From positions 12,392,501 to 12,456,500 of the forward strand of contig NC_080567.1 in the NCBI RefSeq assembly GCF_030253575.1: a stretch of 64,000 nucleotides of DNA, given 5' to 3'. Position numbers and translations under genes: made by a program. The notes under the pieces were generated by a model. That model made no database searches. It saw nothing but the letters and a program-made list of their open reading frames with translations, and had not been told where the DNA came from. Source of the DNA: Rhododendron vialii (Eukaryota > Streptophyta > Magnoliopsida > Ericales > Ericaceae). Positions 34,437 through 46,540 of this stretch are shown one piece after another (the first letter of the stretch is position 1; every line of letters begins with the position of its first letter).

Positions 34437-35851
34437 TGATGAGCACACATTATTGACACATGGAAGTCCCATATCACATATTGTTAGTCCCAAAATGCGC
34501 ATAATTGCCTATGATTATTATAACGTTCATCACTTATATTGGATTATCGTTTTTGCAGGAAAAAATAAAGGTAACTACGTTTTGGCCATCAAATCCAAAA
34601 AGCATGAAGTCAAATTTTATTTGGTGTCAAAGATGAGCCCGTGGTTAAAATAGTCAAGCACAATCTGAATATATGAAGCCTAGAGAATTCTGCATGATCA
34701 AAATTGAATTAAGTTTTCTTAACTTTTATATGATTGTATGCACATGGCCCAATTTTTGGGCAAAGTTCATTGGTGATTATGGAACCTGATTTTGGAAGGA
34801 GTTGAACCCAACCTATGACTTTCCTTTAGTAGGCACGTGGATTGTATTATAGAATCCTAAAAGAAGGGAAATTAAGAGTTGGGGAAAGAAAGGAGAATTC
34901 TATTTCCAAAAGAGTTCTCTTGCTCTCATTATTTGAGGATCAGTAGGAGATATCACTTTACTACCACGACGCAGCAGAAGCACTACCTCGGCTGGAGTTG
35001 ACGATCATGACGGGAATTCGAAGATCAGAGGCCACGGCTGGAGCAAGGAGGAATTAAGTGTTGAACATCTTGTCATATTTTGTGAGACTTTATTTTCTTC
35101 AATGGAGTTTTATCTTTACGTATTTATGTGTTTTGACTCTATGAGCGGCTAAACTCTTTAACTAGGGTTGAGGATGAAGCCCCATTAACGATTATTATTT
35201 ATATATTCATGAGATTTAATTTTACCTGAATATGTGGTTTGATTTTGATTAAATTGTTCTTACTTCAAATCAATTGTTAGGGATAGATTCTAGATATGAG
35301 TTCAATCATGTTTTTCTCATGATTTGGAATTGTCTTTAGCATTAAAAGCTGGTTTTTCATCGTTAACTATAAAACTAGATATTTATTGTGATTTGTTAAA
35401 AGTGGATACAATTTTATGATTTGGTTTTATATTTGCGAGCGGAGAGGATCAAACATTCGACTTTTTGATGAACTTTCACGATGATATTTTTCGTGGTAAC
35501 AAAATTAGCTTTCAGATTATCATGAAGAAATTTTGGGTAAAGTCAATGATCATGAATATCTAATGATACTAGTTAATGGGTGTGGATTCCGAAACCTTAG
35601 TATTTTTCCATTCATTAAAAAGAAACTTCAATTTTCTCGTCTTTGATAGTTTTGTTCATTATTTTTACTGTTCACTTTTAGTTTAAAAATTAATCACAAC
35701 TTTTTGTCAACTAGGTTAGGATTTAATCACTTTAAAATTATTTAGTTTTCCTATACAAAAATCACAAGTCCCTGTGGGTTCGACCTCGCTCTTGCATTAC
35801 TATACTTCGGTACGATTCGTGCGCTTGCGAGTACATTAAAATTTCACATCA
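34437..35851 (+). repeat. Element G 5' LTR
   Basis: 1415 bases, TGATG to CATCA. TATA-like tatacaaaa at 35752 is followed by gtgggttcgacctcgctc and the U5-like end. Confidence 0.93.
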
Positions 35852-35857
35852 AGTTTT

Positions 35858-35875
35858 TGGCGCCATTGCCGGGGA
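35858..35875 (+). other. Primer binding site of element G
   Basis: tggcgccattgccgggga, six bases after the LTR. This site is typical of Athila-type plant elements (from memory a tRNA-Asp type). Confidence 0.8.
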
Positions 35876-35905
35876 CCTAATTATTTTTTTTAGGAAAACT
35901 AAAAG

Positions 35906-35977
35906 GTTAACTATGGAGTCTATGCACAGAACATACACAAATAATAGGTGAACCCTCCCCCAAACCTAAATATGACA
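35906..35977. repeat. Left 72-bp inverted repeat in G
   Basis: Starts gttaactatggagtctatgc and ends aaacctaaatatgaca. It is the reverse complement of 42046-42117 with two mismatches. It includes a reversed purine-tract-like word (cctcccccaaacctaaa). Confidence 0.9.
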
Positions 35978-36236
35978 TGTCCTCAATGTCATGAATGCAA
36001 GCGCTTACAAAATAGACTATAACATAAAAGTGAGAGAGGATAGGATACACCTGATAAGCGCAATAAGACTGAACTATGTGACTCCTGCAAAAGAAATTAT
36101 GGGAACACAAGAAAAGAAAAGAATGCCTACAAATATTGAATGAGACAAAAAAATAAAATAAAAATAAGAGAAGAGAAAATACTAATCTCAACGAGTTATG
36201 TACAGTAGCATACAAAGATCACCAGTTTTGGGTAAA

Positions 36237-37085
36237 CTAAATGGTTAAATCTTGATAAACAGGATCCTCTAAAAGGATTTCCTCTACTTCTGGGGTTTTC
36301 AATTCTATAAATGGTTTCAACCGCTGCCCATTCACTTTAGGCACGGAACCATCTTTAGGATTCTCAATTTCAACTGCCCCATGCGGATAGCTAGTGCGAA
36401 CGATAAAAGGGCCGGACCATCGAGAACGAAGTTTGCCTGGGAATAAATGCAAACGAGAGTTATAAAGAAGGACTTTTTGACCAGAAGTGAAAGATTTTCT
36501 TAAAATGTTTTGATCATGAACCCTTTTCATATGGTCCTTGTATGATTTGGCACAGTCGTAAGCATCATCCCTAATTTCCTCTAGCTCAAGAAGTTGAAGC
36601 TTCCTGCGAACACCTGCCTTGTCAAGATCAAAATTGAGTTTTTTGGTAGCCCAATATGCCTTGTGTTCTAGTTCTACAGGTAAGTGACATGCCTTGCCAT
36701 AGACAAGTCGGTAAGGAGACATTCCAATGGGAGTTTTAAATGCCGTACGGTAAGCCCATAATGCGTCATTAAGGCGTAAAGACCAATCTTTCCTATTAGG
36801 GTTCACTGTTTTTGCAGCCGTCTTTTTAGCGCTAAAATGGCCTCCGCATGCATAATCATGACAAAAAGAAATGACACTTTGTTGGTCACTTTTAGGAATG
36901 CACCTTTTAATAATCTGGTCTGGGCAATATTTAAACAAGTATGGATCATCCCAAAAGAAGTACTTAACCTTAGATAAAAATTTAGATTTATCATGTTTGG
37001 GCCAATGCCAAGGTATTTCTTCAGTTACAAGATAATTTACAATATCTGCAAACCAAGGGGAAGATAATTGAGACACATGCATCAA
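36237..37085 (-). pseudogene. Integrase of element G, catalytic core deleted
   Basis: Integrase inserts element DNA into the genome. This 282-codon frame keeps the zinc-finger start [18 protein letters not shown], then jumps to [20 protein letters not shown], normally found after the DDE core. The remainder, including [30 protein letters not shown] and a chromatin-side tail, is well preserved. The Asp, Asp, Glu catalytic residues and the second Cys pair are gone, a loss of roughly 130 residues at about 36803-36815. The frame stays open across the junction. It cannot catalyse integration. Confidence 0.85.
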
Positions 37086-38752
37086 TTATTCATTAGGAAA
37101 AGTTTCAAAGATGGGCAATGAATTCTCGGTGAACTCTACAATTAATCTAGATAGATGGTCAGCTACCGCATTCTCGGAGCCTTTTTTATCTCGAATCTCA
37201 ATATCAAATTCTTGCAGTAACAAAATCCATCAAATTAATCTAGATTTAGCATCTTTTTTAGACAACAGATACTTCAATGCAGCATGATCCGAAAAGACTA
37301 CGACCTTAGAACCCAATAAATAAGCTCTAAACTTATCGAGCGCAAAAACAACTGCTAACAACTCCTTTTCTGTAGTGGAATAGTTTAATTGTGCATCATT
37401 TAACGTCTTACTAGCATAATAAATTATAGGAGGGAGCTTATTGACACGTTGTCCTAAAACAACGCCTACTGTGTAATCAGAGGCATCACACATAATTTCA
37501 AAAGGGACATTCCAATCAGGTGGTCGAGTTATAGGGGCGGAGGTCAACTCACTTTTTAATCTCTCAAAAGCATGAAGGCACTCCTCGTTGAACACAAGCG
37601 GGGCATCTTTGGCCAACAAATTACATAGAGGTTTAGCAATTTTACTAAAGTCTTTAATGAACTTCCTATAAAAGCCCGCATGACCCAAAAATGATCTAAT
37701 CTCCTTTACAGTACGTGGGGGTGGAAGGTTAGATATCAAATCAATTTTAGCTTTATCCACTTCAATACCTTTATGTGAGATGATATGCCCTAACACAATT
37801 CCTTGCTTAACCATAAAGTGACATTTTTCCCAATTAAGCACAAGACCTTTTTCTTTACATCGCACTAACACTGGGGTCAAATGGTGTAAGCATTCATCAA
37901 AAGAAGATCCAAAAATTGAAAAATCATCCATAAACACTTCCAAAAAATGTTCTACCATGTCAGAAAAAATACTAACCATGCATCGCTGAAAGTTGGCTAG
38001 TGCATTGCATAGTCCAAATGGCATGCGGCGGTAGGCAAAAGTACCATAAGGGCATGTGAACGTAGTCTTTTCTTGGTCTTCCGGTGCAATGGAAATTTGA
38101 TTATAACCAGAATAACCATCGAGAAAGCAATAATACTTATGTCCCGCTAACCTTTCTAACATTTGGTCAATAAACGGTAAAGGAAAATGATATTTTCGTG
38201 TCATGGATTTTAATTTTCGATAGTCTATGCAAACATGCCAACCTGTATGAACACGAGTGGGAACTAATTCACTGTCTTCATTTTTTAGTACCGTCACACC
38301 CGATTTCTTAGGAACAACTTGAACAGGACTCACCCAATTGCTATCAGAGATTGGATAAATAACACCAGCATCTAAAAGCGAATTTCTACTCTAACTACTT
38401 CTTGCATTGCAGGATTTAGACACCTTTGTGGCTCACGTGAAGTTTTAACATTTTCCTCTAAATGGATTCTATGCATGACTAACGAAGGACTAACTCCCTT
38501 GATGTCATTTATGGACCACCCTATTGCTTCTTTGTGCTCTTTTAGGACATTCAACAATTTTTGTTCTTGTGTATCATCTAAATCAGAGGCTATGATTATT
38601 GGTAAAGACTCACAAGGGCCAAGGAATTTGTATTTGAGAGTGTTTGGCAATGGTTTGAGTTCTAACTTAGGAGGCTCCACTATAGATGGAAGTGCTGGTG
38701 ATGTAGATAGTGAAAGAGGAACCACTTTTGGTTGCCATTCATCAATGCTCAT
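37086..38752 (-). pseudogene. Reverse transcriptase and RNase H of element G
   Basis: 38752-38372 holds the pre-RT linker (GPCESLPIIIASDLDD, IGWSINDIKGVSPS). After a shift, 38333-37230 is open for 367 codons: SPVQVVPKKSG, CIDYRKLKSMTRK, FLDGYSGYNQI, PFGLCNALANFQRCM, the RT active site EVFMDDFSIFG, then PPRTVKEIRSFLGHAGFYR. RNase H follows with CDASDYTVGVVLGQR, NYSTTEKELLAVVFA and FSDHAALKYLL, keeping its Asp and Glu. A stop near 37230 precedes [20 protein letters not shown]. Best preserved part of the element; stops and shifts make the whole Pol non-functional. Confidence 0.85.
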
Positions 38753-38839
38753 TAATGGGGCAGCATCTAATAAAGCATTAACCTACTCAATTGATTCATC
38801 TATGTCAAATTCACATCCAAAATGAGCTCGACAAGTTTC

Positions 38840-39693
38840 TTAGGGATCCTCATAACTTGACTGAACAAAAGTATTTTCAACCAAAGTGTCTATCATACAA
38901 ATTGTACTAACCTCATCTTCATCTAGTGGTTGCTTGCTTGTATTAAAAATATTTAGCTCGACAGTCATATTACCAAATGATAATTTCATCACACCATTTC
39001 TACAGTTGATTAAAGCATTAGATGTGGCTAAGAAGGGATGCCCTAAAATAACAGGAATTTGCCCACTAGAGTTTTGGACAGGCTGAGTGTCAAGGACTAT
39101 GAAGTCCACAGGAAAATAGAATTTCTCAACCTTAATAAAAAAACATCCTCAATGACTCCTCTAGGAATTTTGACAGATCTATCAGCTAATTGGAGTGTTA
39201 CTTGTGTAGGTTTTAACTCTCCTAACCCTAACTGTGAGTACACTGAGTAAGGTAATAAATTGACACTCGCCCCCAAATCCAACAAAGCCCGATCGATATG
39301 ATGGTTACCTATTATGCAAGAGATTGTTGGACAACTAAGGTCTTTATACTTTATTGGAATTTTGCATTGGATAATGGAGTTAACCTGTTCAGTTAAAAAT
39401 GCCTTCTTTGGAACATTTGTCTTTCTTTTTATAGTGACTAGATCTTTTAAAAATTTAGCGTACGAGGGCACTTGTTGAATGGCATCTAAGAATGGAATAT
39501 TGATTTGCACTTGCTTAAACACTTCTAGAATGTCTCCAAATTGTGTACCTTTCTTGGGAGTTACTAGTCGATGAGGATAAGGAGCTTTAGGGACAAAGTA
39601 CCTAACAAGTGGTGGAGAAATAGACTCTTGAACTTTAGTAGGATCAACATGATTCTCTTCTTTTTCAGCTTCAGCTAATTCCTCTGTTGGCAT
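38840..39693 (-). pseudogene. Aspartic protease of element G
   Basis: Cuts the Gag-Pol polyprotein in related elements. ALLDLGASVNLLPYSV carries the Athila-type active site DLGAS, followed by LGELKPTQVTLQLADRS and IPRGVIEDVFL. After a frameshift near 39100 comes IPVILGHPFLATSNALIN, the conserved C-terminal protease block. The catalytic Asp is present, but the frame is split. Confidence 0.8.
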
Positions 39694-39792
39694 ACTAACT
39701 TTATTATCAACTTCTTTTCCAGATCTAAGGGTGATGATTGATTGAACATGGTGTTGCTCGTTTGAAGAAGTAGAGGTGGTGCCTATAGAAAA

Positions 39793-41277
39793 CTACCCTT
39801 TTGGATTCACTAGAGTTTGACTCGAAAACTTCCCTTTCTCTCTCTCTGCAACTTGATTAGCCAATTGACCCATTTGATTTTCCAGTTTAGTGATGGCTAT
39901 ATGAGTGGAGTTTTTAATCTCAGTAATGGCTTGAGTAGTATTTTTCATTTCAGCCATGAATGCTTTAAGAGTGTCCTCTAAGGATGATTGTTGTTGTGGT
40001 GCAACAGATTGGAAGTTCGATTGAGACACAAGAGTTGGAGCATAAAAAGGCTGAGTTTGAGCAGGATATGATTGTGTAGGAGGACGAAAACCTAGGGGAG
40101 ATTGGTTTTGTGAATGAAAAGGTTGCCCACCTATATTTGTGGAAGGTTGGTTCTGAAGCCATGAAAAGTTTGGATGATTTCGCCAATTTTGGTTGTATGT
40201 TTCCAAAAAAGGACTACCAAATGATTTTCCATAATTATTAAGTTCGTTTGTTCAACATAGCTGTCAGAATATCCAATAATGGAAGGGCATGTTTGTGTTG
40301 TGTGCATGTGACTACCGCAAAGAGAACACACCTCACTTTGAACTTGATTGGCTGACTCCATAGTTTACTTAAATCTAACGCCTCAACCTTTCGAGTAAGA
40401 TTATCTAACTTTACTCTCACATCTGAATCTTCTTTCACCTCATATAATCCCCCTCTCTTAGGTGTGGAAGTTGATTTGGCTTGATGAGAAGTAAAATCCC
40501 ACTGTTGAGATCTCTTAGAAAATTTTTCAAGAAACTCATAAGCTGCCTCCCCCCTAAGATTTAAAAAAAATTACCACCGTTCATTGATTCAATCATATTG
40601 CGATTAGATTGAGTTAAACCATTATAGAAAAATTGGACAAGTCTCCATGTTTCAAAACCATGAGGGGGGCACTTTAAAATAAGATCTTTAAATCTCTCCC
40701 AGCTCTCATAAAATTTTTCATGTTCTTCTTGACAAAAATCAGTATTCTCCCTCCTTAGATGTGTTGTTCTAGACATTGAAAAGAATTTTGAAAGAAACTT
40801 TTTAACGAGGGAGTCCCATGAAGTGATTGAGCCAGAGGATAGAGAATTTAACCATGCCTTTGCTTTATCTTTCAGTGAAAAGGGAAAAAGGCGCAATTTA
40901 ACAGACTCCTCAGAAAAATTTTGAAACCTAAAGGTAGCACAAATTTCAAGAAAGTCTTTAACATGCATATATGGATCCTCTCGTTCAACCCCATGAAATT
41001 GAGGAAGAAGTTGTATTATGTGAGGTTTCAGCTCAAAATGTGTCGCATTTGTCGTGGGTAACACAATACAAGAAGGAGGATTTGTGGTTACAGGTGAGAA
41101 CAACTCTCTTAGAGGTTTTATATCCTCTGCAAGTTCCGTCATTTTTAATTGATTATGTTCTACTCTTTGAATATTTAAGCTGCGTCGAAAGGTTCTCTCA
41201 ATTTCCAGATCAAGAGGTATTAATTCTATGTTTTTCGAACGGCAACCGAACATAAACTTATGAATGAAACTAAGCAA
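39793..41277 (-). pseudogene. Gag of element G
   Basis: 41277-40561 encodes the Athila-type capsid region: LKPHIIQLLPQFHGVEREDP, FLEICATFRFQNFSEESVK, FPFSLKDKAKAWLNSL and FESWERFKDLILKCPPHG (the start of the last reads YESWERF). After a disrupted stretch, VCSLCGSHMHTTQTCPS (about 40335-40285) is a zinc knuckle, CxxCxxxxHxxxxC complete. 40206-39793 is a Gln/Pro/Ser-rich spacer ending in a coiled coil (KLENQMGQLANQVAE). Several stops and frame changes divide it. Confidence 0.82.
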
Positions 41278-41936
41278 ATAAGGGAAACAACCGAAAATAA
41301 AAATAAAAATGCAACATAAGTTTCTGACGCTAACTATTATTTGTGTCTGTTCTGTGCATAGACTCCATAGTTAACTTCTTCTTTTTCAAGACAAGAAGTT
41401 CTAGGCTTTAAGAATGATTACTGATGCTTTACTTAGCAAAATGAAAACCTACAGTAGCTTATTTTATTGTTAAAAGCACTAACAAAAGTAAATTATGATA
41501 AGCAAACAGTGAGTAGAATGAAAATATATATATTTTTTTTTCAAACACTAACTTACTAAGTACTTGATAAAGAAAACAAAAACAGATCAACAGCAAAAGT
41601 AAATTAAGATTAATTAGAGAATAACCTGTGTCTTGTTGCTTCTAACTCCAACCACCGTGTTGTATGGTAAGTATAGTGGTTCCCAAAATTATTTCAATCA
41701 AGCACTTGTAGCTGACCTGGAAATCTAGGCCGATAAAAACAAATAAAAAGGCAGCTCTACTGTGTGACACCAACCACAAAAATACTTAGTGACAAAAAGC
41801 AATTACTACTAATCAGAGATTCACGGTATAGCAAATGCACGTGATGAACGTTTTTTTTTTTTTCCAATGCTAACTAAACTAGTAGAAGAGTGAAATCAAT
41901 TCAAATCTCTAGATTTCCTAAAAAAAAATAATTAAG
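41278..41936 (-). other. Leader of the inverted block in G
   Basis: Noncoding sequence between the reversed primer site and Gag on the minus strand. At 41330-41375 it has a second copy of the ttaactatggagtctatgca word that forms the 72-bp inverted repeats. Confidence 0.6.
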
Positions 41937-42045
41937 TCCCCGGCAACGGCGCCAAAAACTTGATGTGCAATTTTAATATACTCACAAGCGCACGAATCGT
42001 ACCGAAGTATAGTAATGCAAGTGCGAGGTCGAACCCGCAGGGACT
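41937..42045 (-). repeat. Reversed primer site and LTR-end fragment in G
   Basis: Read on the minus strand, 42045-41961 matches the last 85 or so bases of the G LTR (tcgacctcgc, cgtgcgctt, ending acatca), directly followed by the primer site tggcgccgttgccgggga (41954-41937). The similarity begins just downstream of the LTR TATA box. Confidence 0.85.
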
Positions 42046-42117
42046 TGTCATATTTAGGTTTGGGGGAGGGTTCACCTATTATTTGTGTTTGTTATGTGCA
42101 TAGACTCCATAGTTAAC
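42046..42117. repeat. Right 72-bp inverted repeat in G
   Basis: Starts tgtcatatttaggtttgggg and ends ctccatagttaac; reverse complement of 35906-35977. In this orientation tttaggtttgggggaggg resembles the element's purine tract. Confidence 0.9.
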
Positions 42118-43325
42118 TTTTTTTTTCTCTAATAAAAGAAACGAAAAAAATAAAGTAAAAGTTGAAAAAAAAATATAGATGCTTGATTTTGACTTCCGAT
42201 GATGTCGTTGGTTTTCAATTAGTGCTAGTTTGATTGTTGCCCAAGTTGGAGTCTTGATATGAATTCATTGATAGAGTTAAGCTTGCGAACATAGGCATTG
42301 ATGAGAGGCACCTACCTGGTTCGTATCACCTATGTTTGGATAGTGATTAATCACTTGTGTACATGCCTTTGCACAAGCACTATCACACTTAGATTTGAAA
42401 TTGACCTCGAATGCCGTACATATATTCTTGATGCCTCAGTATGAGTCAAATGTCTTATTGGAATGCTTAATATCCTTTCCCCAAAAAAAAACAATGAATA
42501 AAGTGCATGCTTTTCGGGCTTTTCACTTAGTAACCGGGCCTCTTGCCTCAGTAAGCAGTGAGTGTTCGCGTCAAACAGTGGAGAGTTCCGTGATTGTCAT
42601 ATGTGGTTAGCTTGGGTTCATAGCCTTTTTGACTTGAGTGATTAAGTCCGTTGGGGTGTTATCTACGTACATCTAATGCCCTTAAGCCGTCTGGTTTGGG
42701 TGTCACTGGCCTAAAACTCGCTACAAGGGTCAATTAGAAAGCTTAAGGGACAAAGGAATTGCACGACCACACAAAAAAAAAATTAGCAAAAAAAAAGAAA
42801 AAAAATATGAATAAAGGGGAGGGGCTATAATTTGATATAAGCATTTTGATGAGTATTGAGGCATTGAAAGTGTGTGTATTGTTTTCGAGGTTAATGAACA
42901 TCTTTGTGTGACTTTTCACTTTACACGCATGCCTTGTGATTTCTTTCTATCCAGATATATGTGGGAGGAACAGTTTTTGTGCTAATTCTGATTAGAATGT
43001 TCACTTGCTTAACTTTGTTAATGAATGAAATATCTTGCCTCTAACTTGTGTTACACTCACACCAGTTACTTTGAGAGGCCATATACTATTGTTTGGAATT
43101 CTAATGGAGTGTCATCTTCTTAAGAATTTTGTGGGTATATTCACGGCAAACCTTCACGAGACTATAACTCGTCCACTAGGGCAACCTAGGGGTTTAAAGG
43201 CTTGTTGCATATGCTAAATGCAATCGGACTCCTCCGAAAAAGGATTAGTTATTATTGTTCTTTTTCATTGTCTTAATTTTATTTCTCTTGCTCGAGGACT
43301 AGCAAAATGTAGGTTTGGGGGTATT
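42118..43325 (+). other. Element G 3' noncoding region and polypurine tract
   Basis: About 1.2 kb, + orientation, no coding potential. It ends gactagcaaaatgtaggttt then gggggtatt (purine tract about 43309-43325), directly before the 3' LTR. This matches the normal 3' end of Athila-like elements, so only the inner block is reversed. Confidence 0.7.
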
Positions 43326-44747
43326 TGATGAGCACACATTATTGACACATGGAAGTCCCATATCACATATTGTTAGTCCTAAAATGCGCTTAATTGCCTA
43401 TGATTATTATAACTTTCATCAATTATATTGGATTATCGTTTTTGCAGGAAAAAATGAAGGTAACTACGTTTTGGCCGTCAAATCCAGAAAGCATGAAGTC
43501 AAATTTTATTTGGTGTCAAAGAAGAACCTGTGGTTAAAATTGTCAAGCGCAATTTGAATATATGAAGCCTAGAGAATTCTGCATGATCAAAATTGAATTA
43601 AGTTTTCTTAACTTTTATATGATTGCATGTATGCACGTGGCCCAATTTTTGGGCAGGGCAAAGTTCATTGGTGATTATAGAACCTGATTTTGGAAGGAGT
43701 TGAACCCAACCTATGACTTTCCTTTAGTAGGCACGTGGATTGTATTATAGAATCCTAAACGAAAGGAAATTAAGAGTTGGGGAAAGAAAGGAGGATTCTA
43801 TTTCCAAAAGAGTTCTCTTGCTCCCATTATTTAAGGATCAGTAGGAGATATCACTTTACCACCACGATGCAGCAGAAGCACTACCTCGGCTGGAGTTGAC
43901 GATCACTACTGGAATTCGAAGATCAGAGGCCATGGCTAGGGCAAGGAGGAATTAAGTGTTGAACATCTTGTCATATTTTGTGAGACCTTATTTTCTTCAA
44001 TGGAGTTTTATCTTTACGTATTTATGTGCTTTGACTCTATGAGCGGCTAAACTCTTTAACTAGGGTTGAGGATGAAGCCCCATTAACGATTATTATTTAT
44101 ATATTCATGAGATTTGATTTTACCTGAATATGTGGTTTAGTTTTGATTAAATTGCTCTTACTCCAAATCAATTGTTAGGGATAGATTCTAGATATGAGTT
44201 CAATCATGTTTTTCTCATGATTTGGAATTGTCTTTAGCATTAAAAGCTGGTTTTTCATCGTTAACTATAAAACTAGATATTTATTGTGATTTGTTAAAAG
44301 TGGATACAATTAATGATTTGGTTTTATATTTGCGAGCGGAGAGAAACAAACATTAGACTTTTTGATGAACTTTCACGATGATATTTTCCATGGTAACAGA
44401 ATTAGCTTTCGGTTTATCATGAAGAAATTTTGGGTAAGGTCAATGATCATGAATATCTAATGATACTAGTTAATGGGTGTGGATTCCGAAACCTTAGTAT
44501 TTTTCCATTGATTAAAAAGAAACTTCAATTTTCTCATCTTTGATAGTTTAGTTCATTATTTTTATTGTTCACTTTTAGTTTAAAAATTAATCACAACTTT
44601 TTGTCAACTAGGTTAGGATTTAATCACTTTAAAATTATTTAGTTTTCCTATAAAAAATCACAAGTCCTTATGGGTTCGACCTCGCTCTTGCATTACTATA
44701 CTTCGGTACGATTCCTGCGCTTGCGAGTACATTAAAATTTCACATCA
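43326..44747 (+). repeat. Element G 3' LTR
   Basis: 1422 bases, matching 34437-35851. TATA box tataaaaaa at 44649-44657. Followed by target copy ATAGG. Confidence 0.93.
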
Positions 44748-44752
44748 ATAGG

Positions 44753-45065
44753 AGGCCTCTGTATGTTTCAGTTCATGAAGGTTGGGTTGGGTTTTTATGG
44801 ATTTCAGGTTTAATGATGGGTTGGGTGTGCCTGTTTTATGTTCATGAGAGCAGGCTTGTGTTTGCTTCTAAGTTTGTGGAAACAGTAGGAACCATACCTT
44901 GAAAGTTGTATGTATTTGATTTATGGGAAATGTGTTAGCCTGCTAAGTATTTGCTTTTCTAATGTTTAGTTTTCTGGTAGCTACTCTAATTTGCAGAATA
45001 TTAGGGAAATGAAGTTAAATGGTGTAATTTCAGAGGCTTTTTATTATAACCTTGTCAACCTGTCG
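44753..45065. other. Unique-looking flank, nothing recognised
   Basis: AT-rich sequence between element G and the LINE remnant. No open frame of note. Confidence 0.4.
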
Positions 45066-45440
45066 CATTACTTTCGATTGAACTCAAGTGGGATAGTAAA
45101 TCTGGCTTGTTCTCTGTTAAATCATTCTATGGGAATGGGAAGAGCTCTATAATGCAGATAATCACATTGGTGCACTTAGTGTGAAGATCCGAAAAAACCT
45201 CTACACTTCAAAGTTGAACTCTTTACCTGGCCAGCAATGCAAAAGGAATATTGCTCTGAATGAAAATTAATTAGCACGTATGTCTTCTTTCTGTATGCAA
45301 ATGCTTGAAACCCCTGTTCACCTTCTAATGCAGTGTAGAGTATCATGGTTTATTTGGTTTAAAATCATGCAATGGTGGGACTTTGTATGGGTTTGTCTTG
45401 TAAGTTTATATGACTTAATGTGTTGGTGGTTTTCCAATAA
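45066..45440 (+). pseudogene. LINE reverse-transcriptase C-terminal remnant (zf-RVT region)
   Basis: Across frames the sequence reads IELKWDSKSGLFSVKSFY, then KVELFTWPAMQ, and ETPVHLLMQCRVSWFIWF, WWDFVW. These follow, in order, the plant L1-type LINE block W...G.FSVKS.Y, the K..LF.W.. segment and the zinc-binding E...HLL..C....W stretch at the end of the RT protein. There are at least two frameshifts or stops. The remnant lacks the RT core and endonuclease. A captured host RT-like gene fragment is the alternative. Confidence 0.6.
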
Positions 45441-45620
45441 ATTTATTACACCTCTGCTATTCATACACACCATCATATGTAAAATATTGTCATGAGATCA
45501 CCTATGTTTATGGAAGTAGGGTTCATGTTGACCAAACTGATGGGATGTAATTACAAAGGTTGTCGCTAGAATGTGCACTATTTTATGATTTTCAATAGTT
45601 ATGAACTCTACGTACACCAT

Positions 45621-46540
45621 CACTACAACAATTATGACTTTCAATAGCATTAATTGATAGCGGTTTTTTAGAAATGCTGTGATAGAGAAGCAATTATAGT
45701 TTCTACAATTACTACATCCTAAAACCTACATTATTGCTAAATGGGTGAATGTTGATCTTAGTTGTCCATTTATGTAGCTATATCCTTGTTAACTACGGGT
45801 ATATTTGAGATTTCAGTGCATACTTACCAAAATCGAAGTTCTACTGTTCTAGTGTTCAATTCATATTGATGTTTGGTAGACTATTTGTAATTTCAATTCA
45901 TATTGACGTTATCTTCCACTCTATGTAGGTCTGTGGCTTGAAAGAGAAATTGATGGTCCGTGACTTTTTGTCGGAGATGTAGATACGATCTTGCCAGTGG
46001 TTGTTTGAACGTCGAAGCCTGTCGTTCCTATGATACATGTTCTCGTATTGATATTCTTGTATATAAGTTTAGCATAGTACTTGATGATGGATCAACTTTT
46101 GTTATTTTGGAGATGTAATGATTTGAACATATTGCTAAGCAATGAGTAATAAATTGTGCCCTTCAGTTTCTCTGAGTAAATTTGTATGAGCTTGCTATGA
46201 AATACCATTCAAGTTTTTGAGAGTGTTAGCCATGGAATTAATGCTATTAATTTGAGTTTAAAAAGCTACAAAAATAGCTTCAAGATATACCTGATTCACA
46301 ATAACCAACCATAGCGTTCCAAATATGCTATTGAAGGCAAATTAAATACAATAGGCCAAAAACGCTATGAAAGGTAGCTTAAAGATAGCATGCCAAAAAT
46401 GCTATGAAAGGTCACATATCGATAGCGTTCTAAGAATGCTATTGAAAGCAAAGACTTTTAATTGCATCGGCTTCGGAACGCTATGTATATCAAGCTATAG
46501 CATTTTTGGCACGCTATGAAAGGCCTTATTTGTTGTAGTG
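45621..46540. mobile_element. K: non-autonomous CACTA-type element
   Basis: Begins CACTACAACAA and ends TTGTTGTAGTG; 920 bases. Subterminal regions are full of tagc(g/a)tt / aatgctat(g/t)gaaagg words in both directions, as usual for CACTA ends. No transposase. The flanking triplets (cat, aaa) do not match, and the right end abuts a truncated A-family LTR directly at 46541. Confidence 0.65.

Larger units (their letters stand above)
34437..44747 (+). mobile_element. Element G: Athila-like LTR retrotransposon with an inverted gag-pol block
   Basis: LTRs 34437-35851 and 43326-44747 (TGATGAGC... to ...TTTCACATCA) with perfect ATAGG duplications (34432-34436, 44748-44752). The + strand primer site (35858) and purine tract (43309) fit + orientation. 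LTRs look mid-90s percent identical by eye. Yet gag, protease, RT, RNase H and integrase all lie on the minus strand (41277 to 36237), within a block bounded by 72-bp inverted repeats and carrying its own reversed primer site and LTR end. Athila-like features: tggcgccattgccgggga primer site, LDLGAS protease and FMDDFS RT. Confidence 0.9.

Noticed and set aside
37341..37560. A separate + strand gene opposite the G RT
   Set aside because: Only short shadow frames of the minus-strand Pol were seen; no independent similarity.
35906..42117. The 72-bp inverted repeats as terminal repeats of a DNA transposon
   Set aside because: The block contains a retrotransposon gag-pol with its own primer site and LTR end, no transposase, and no target duplication at the repeats.
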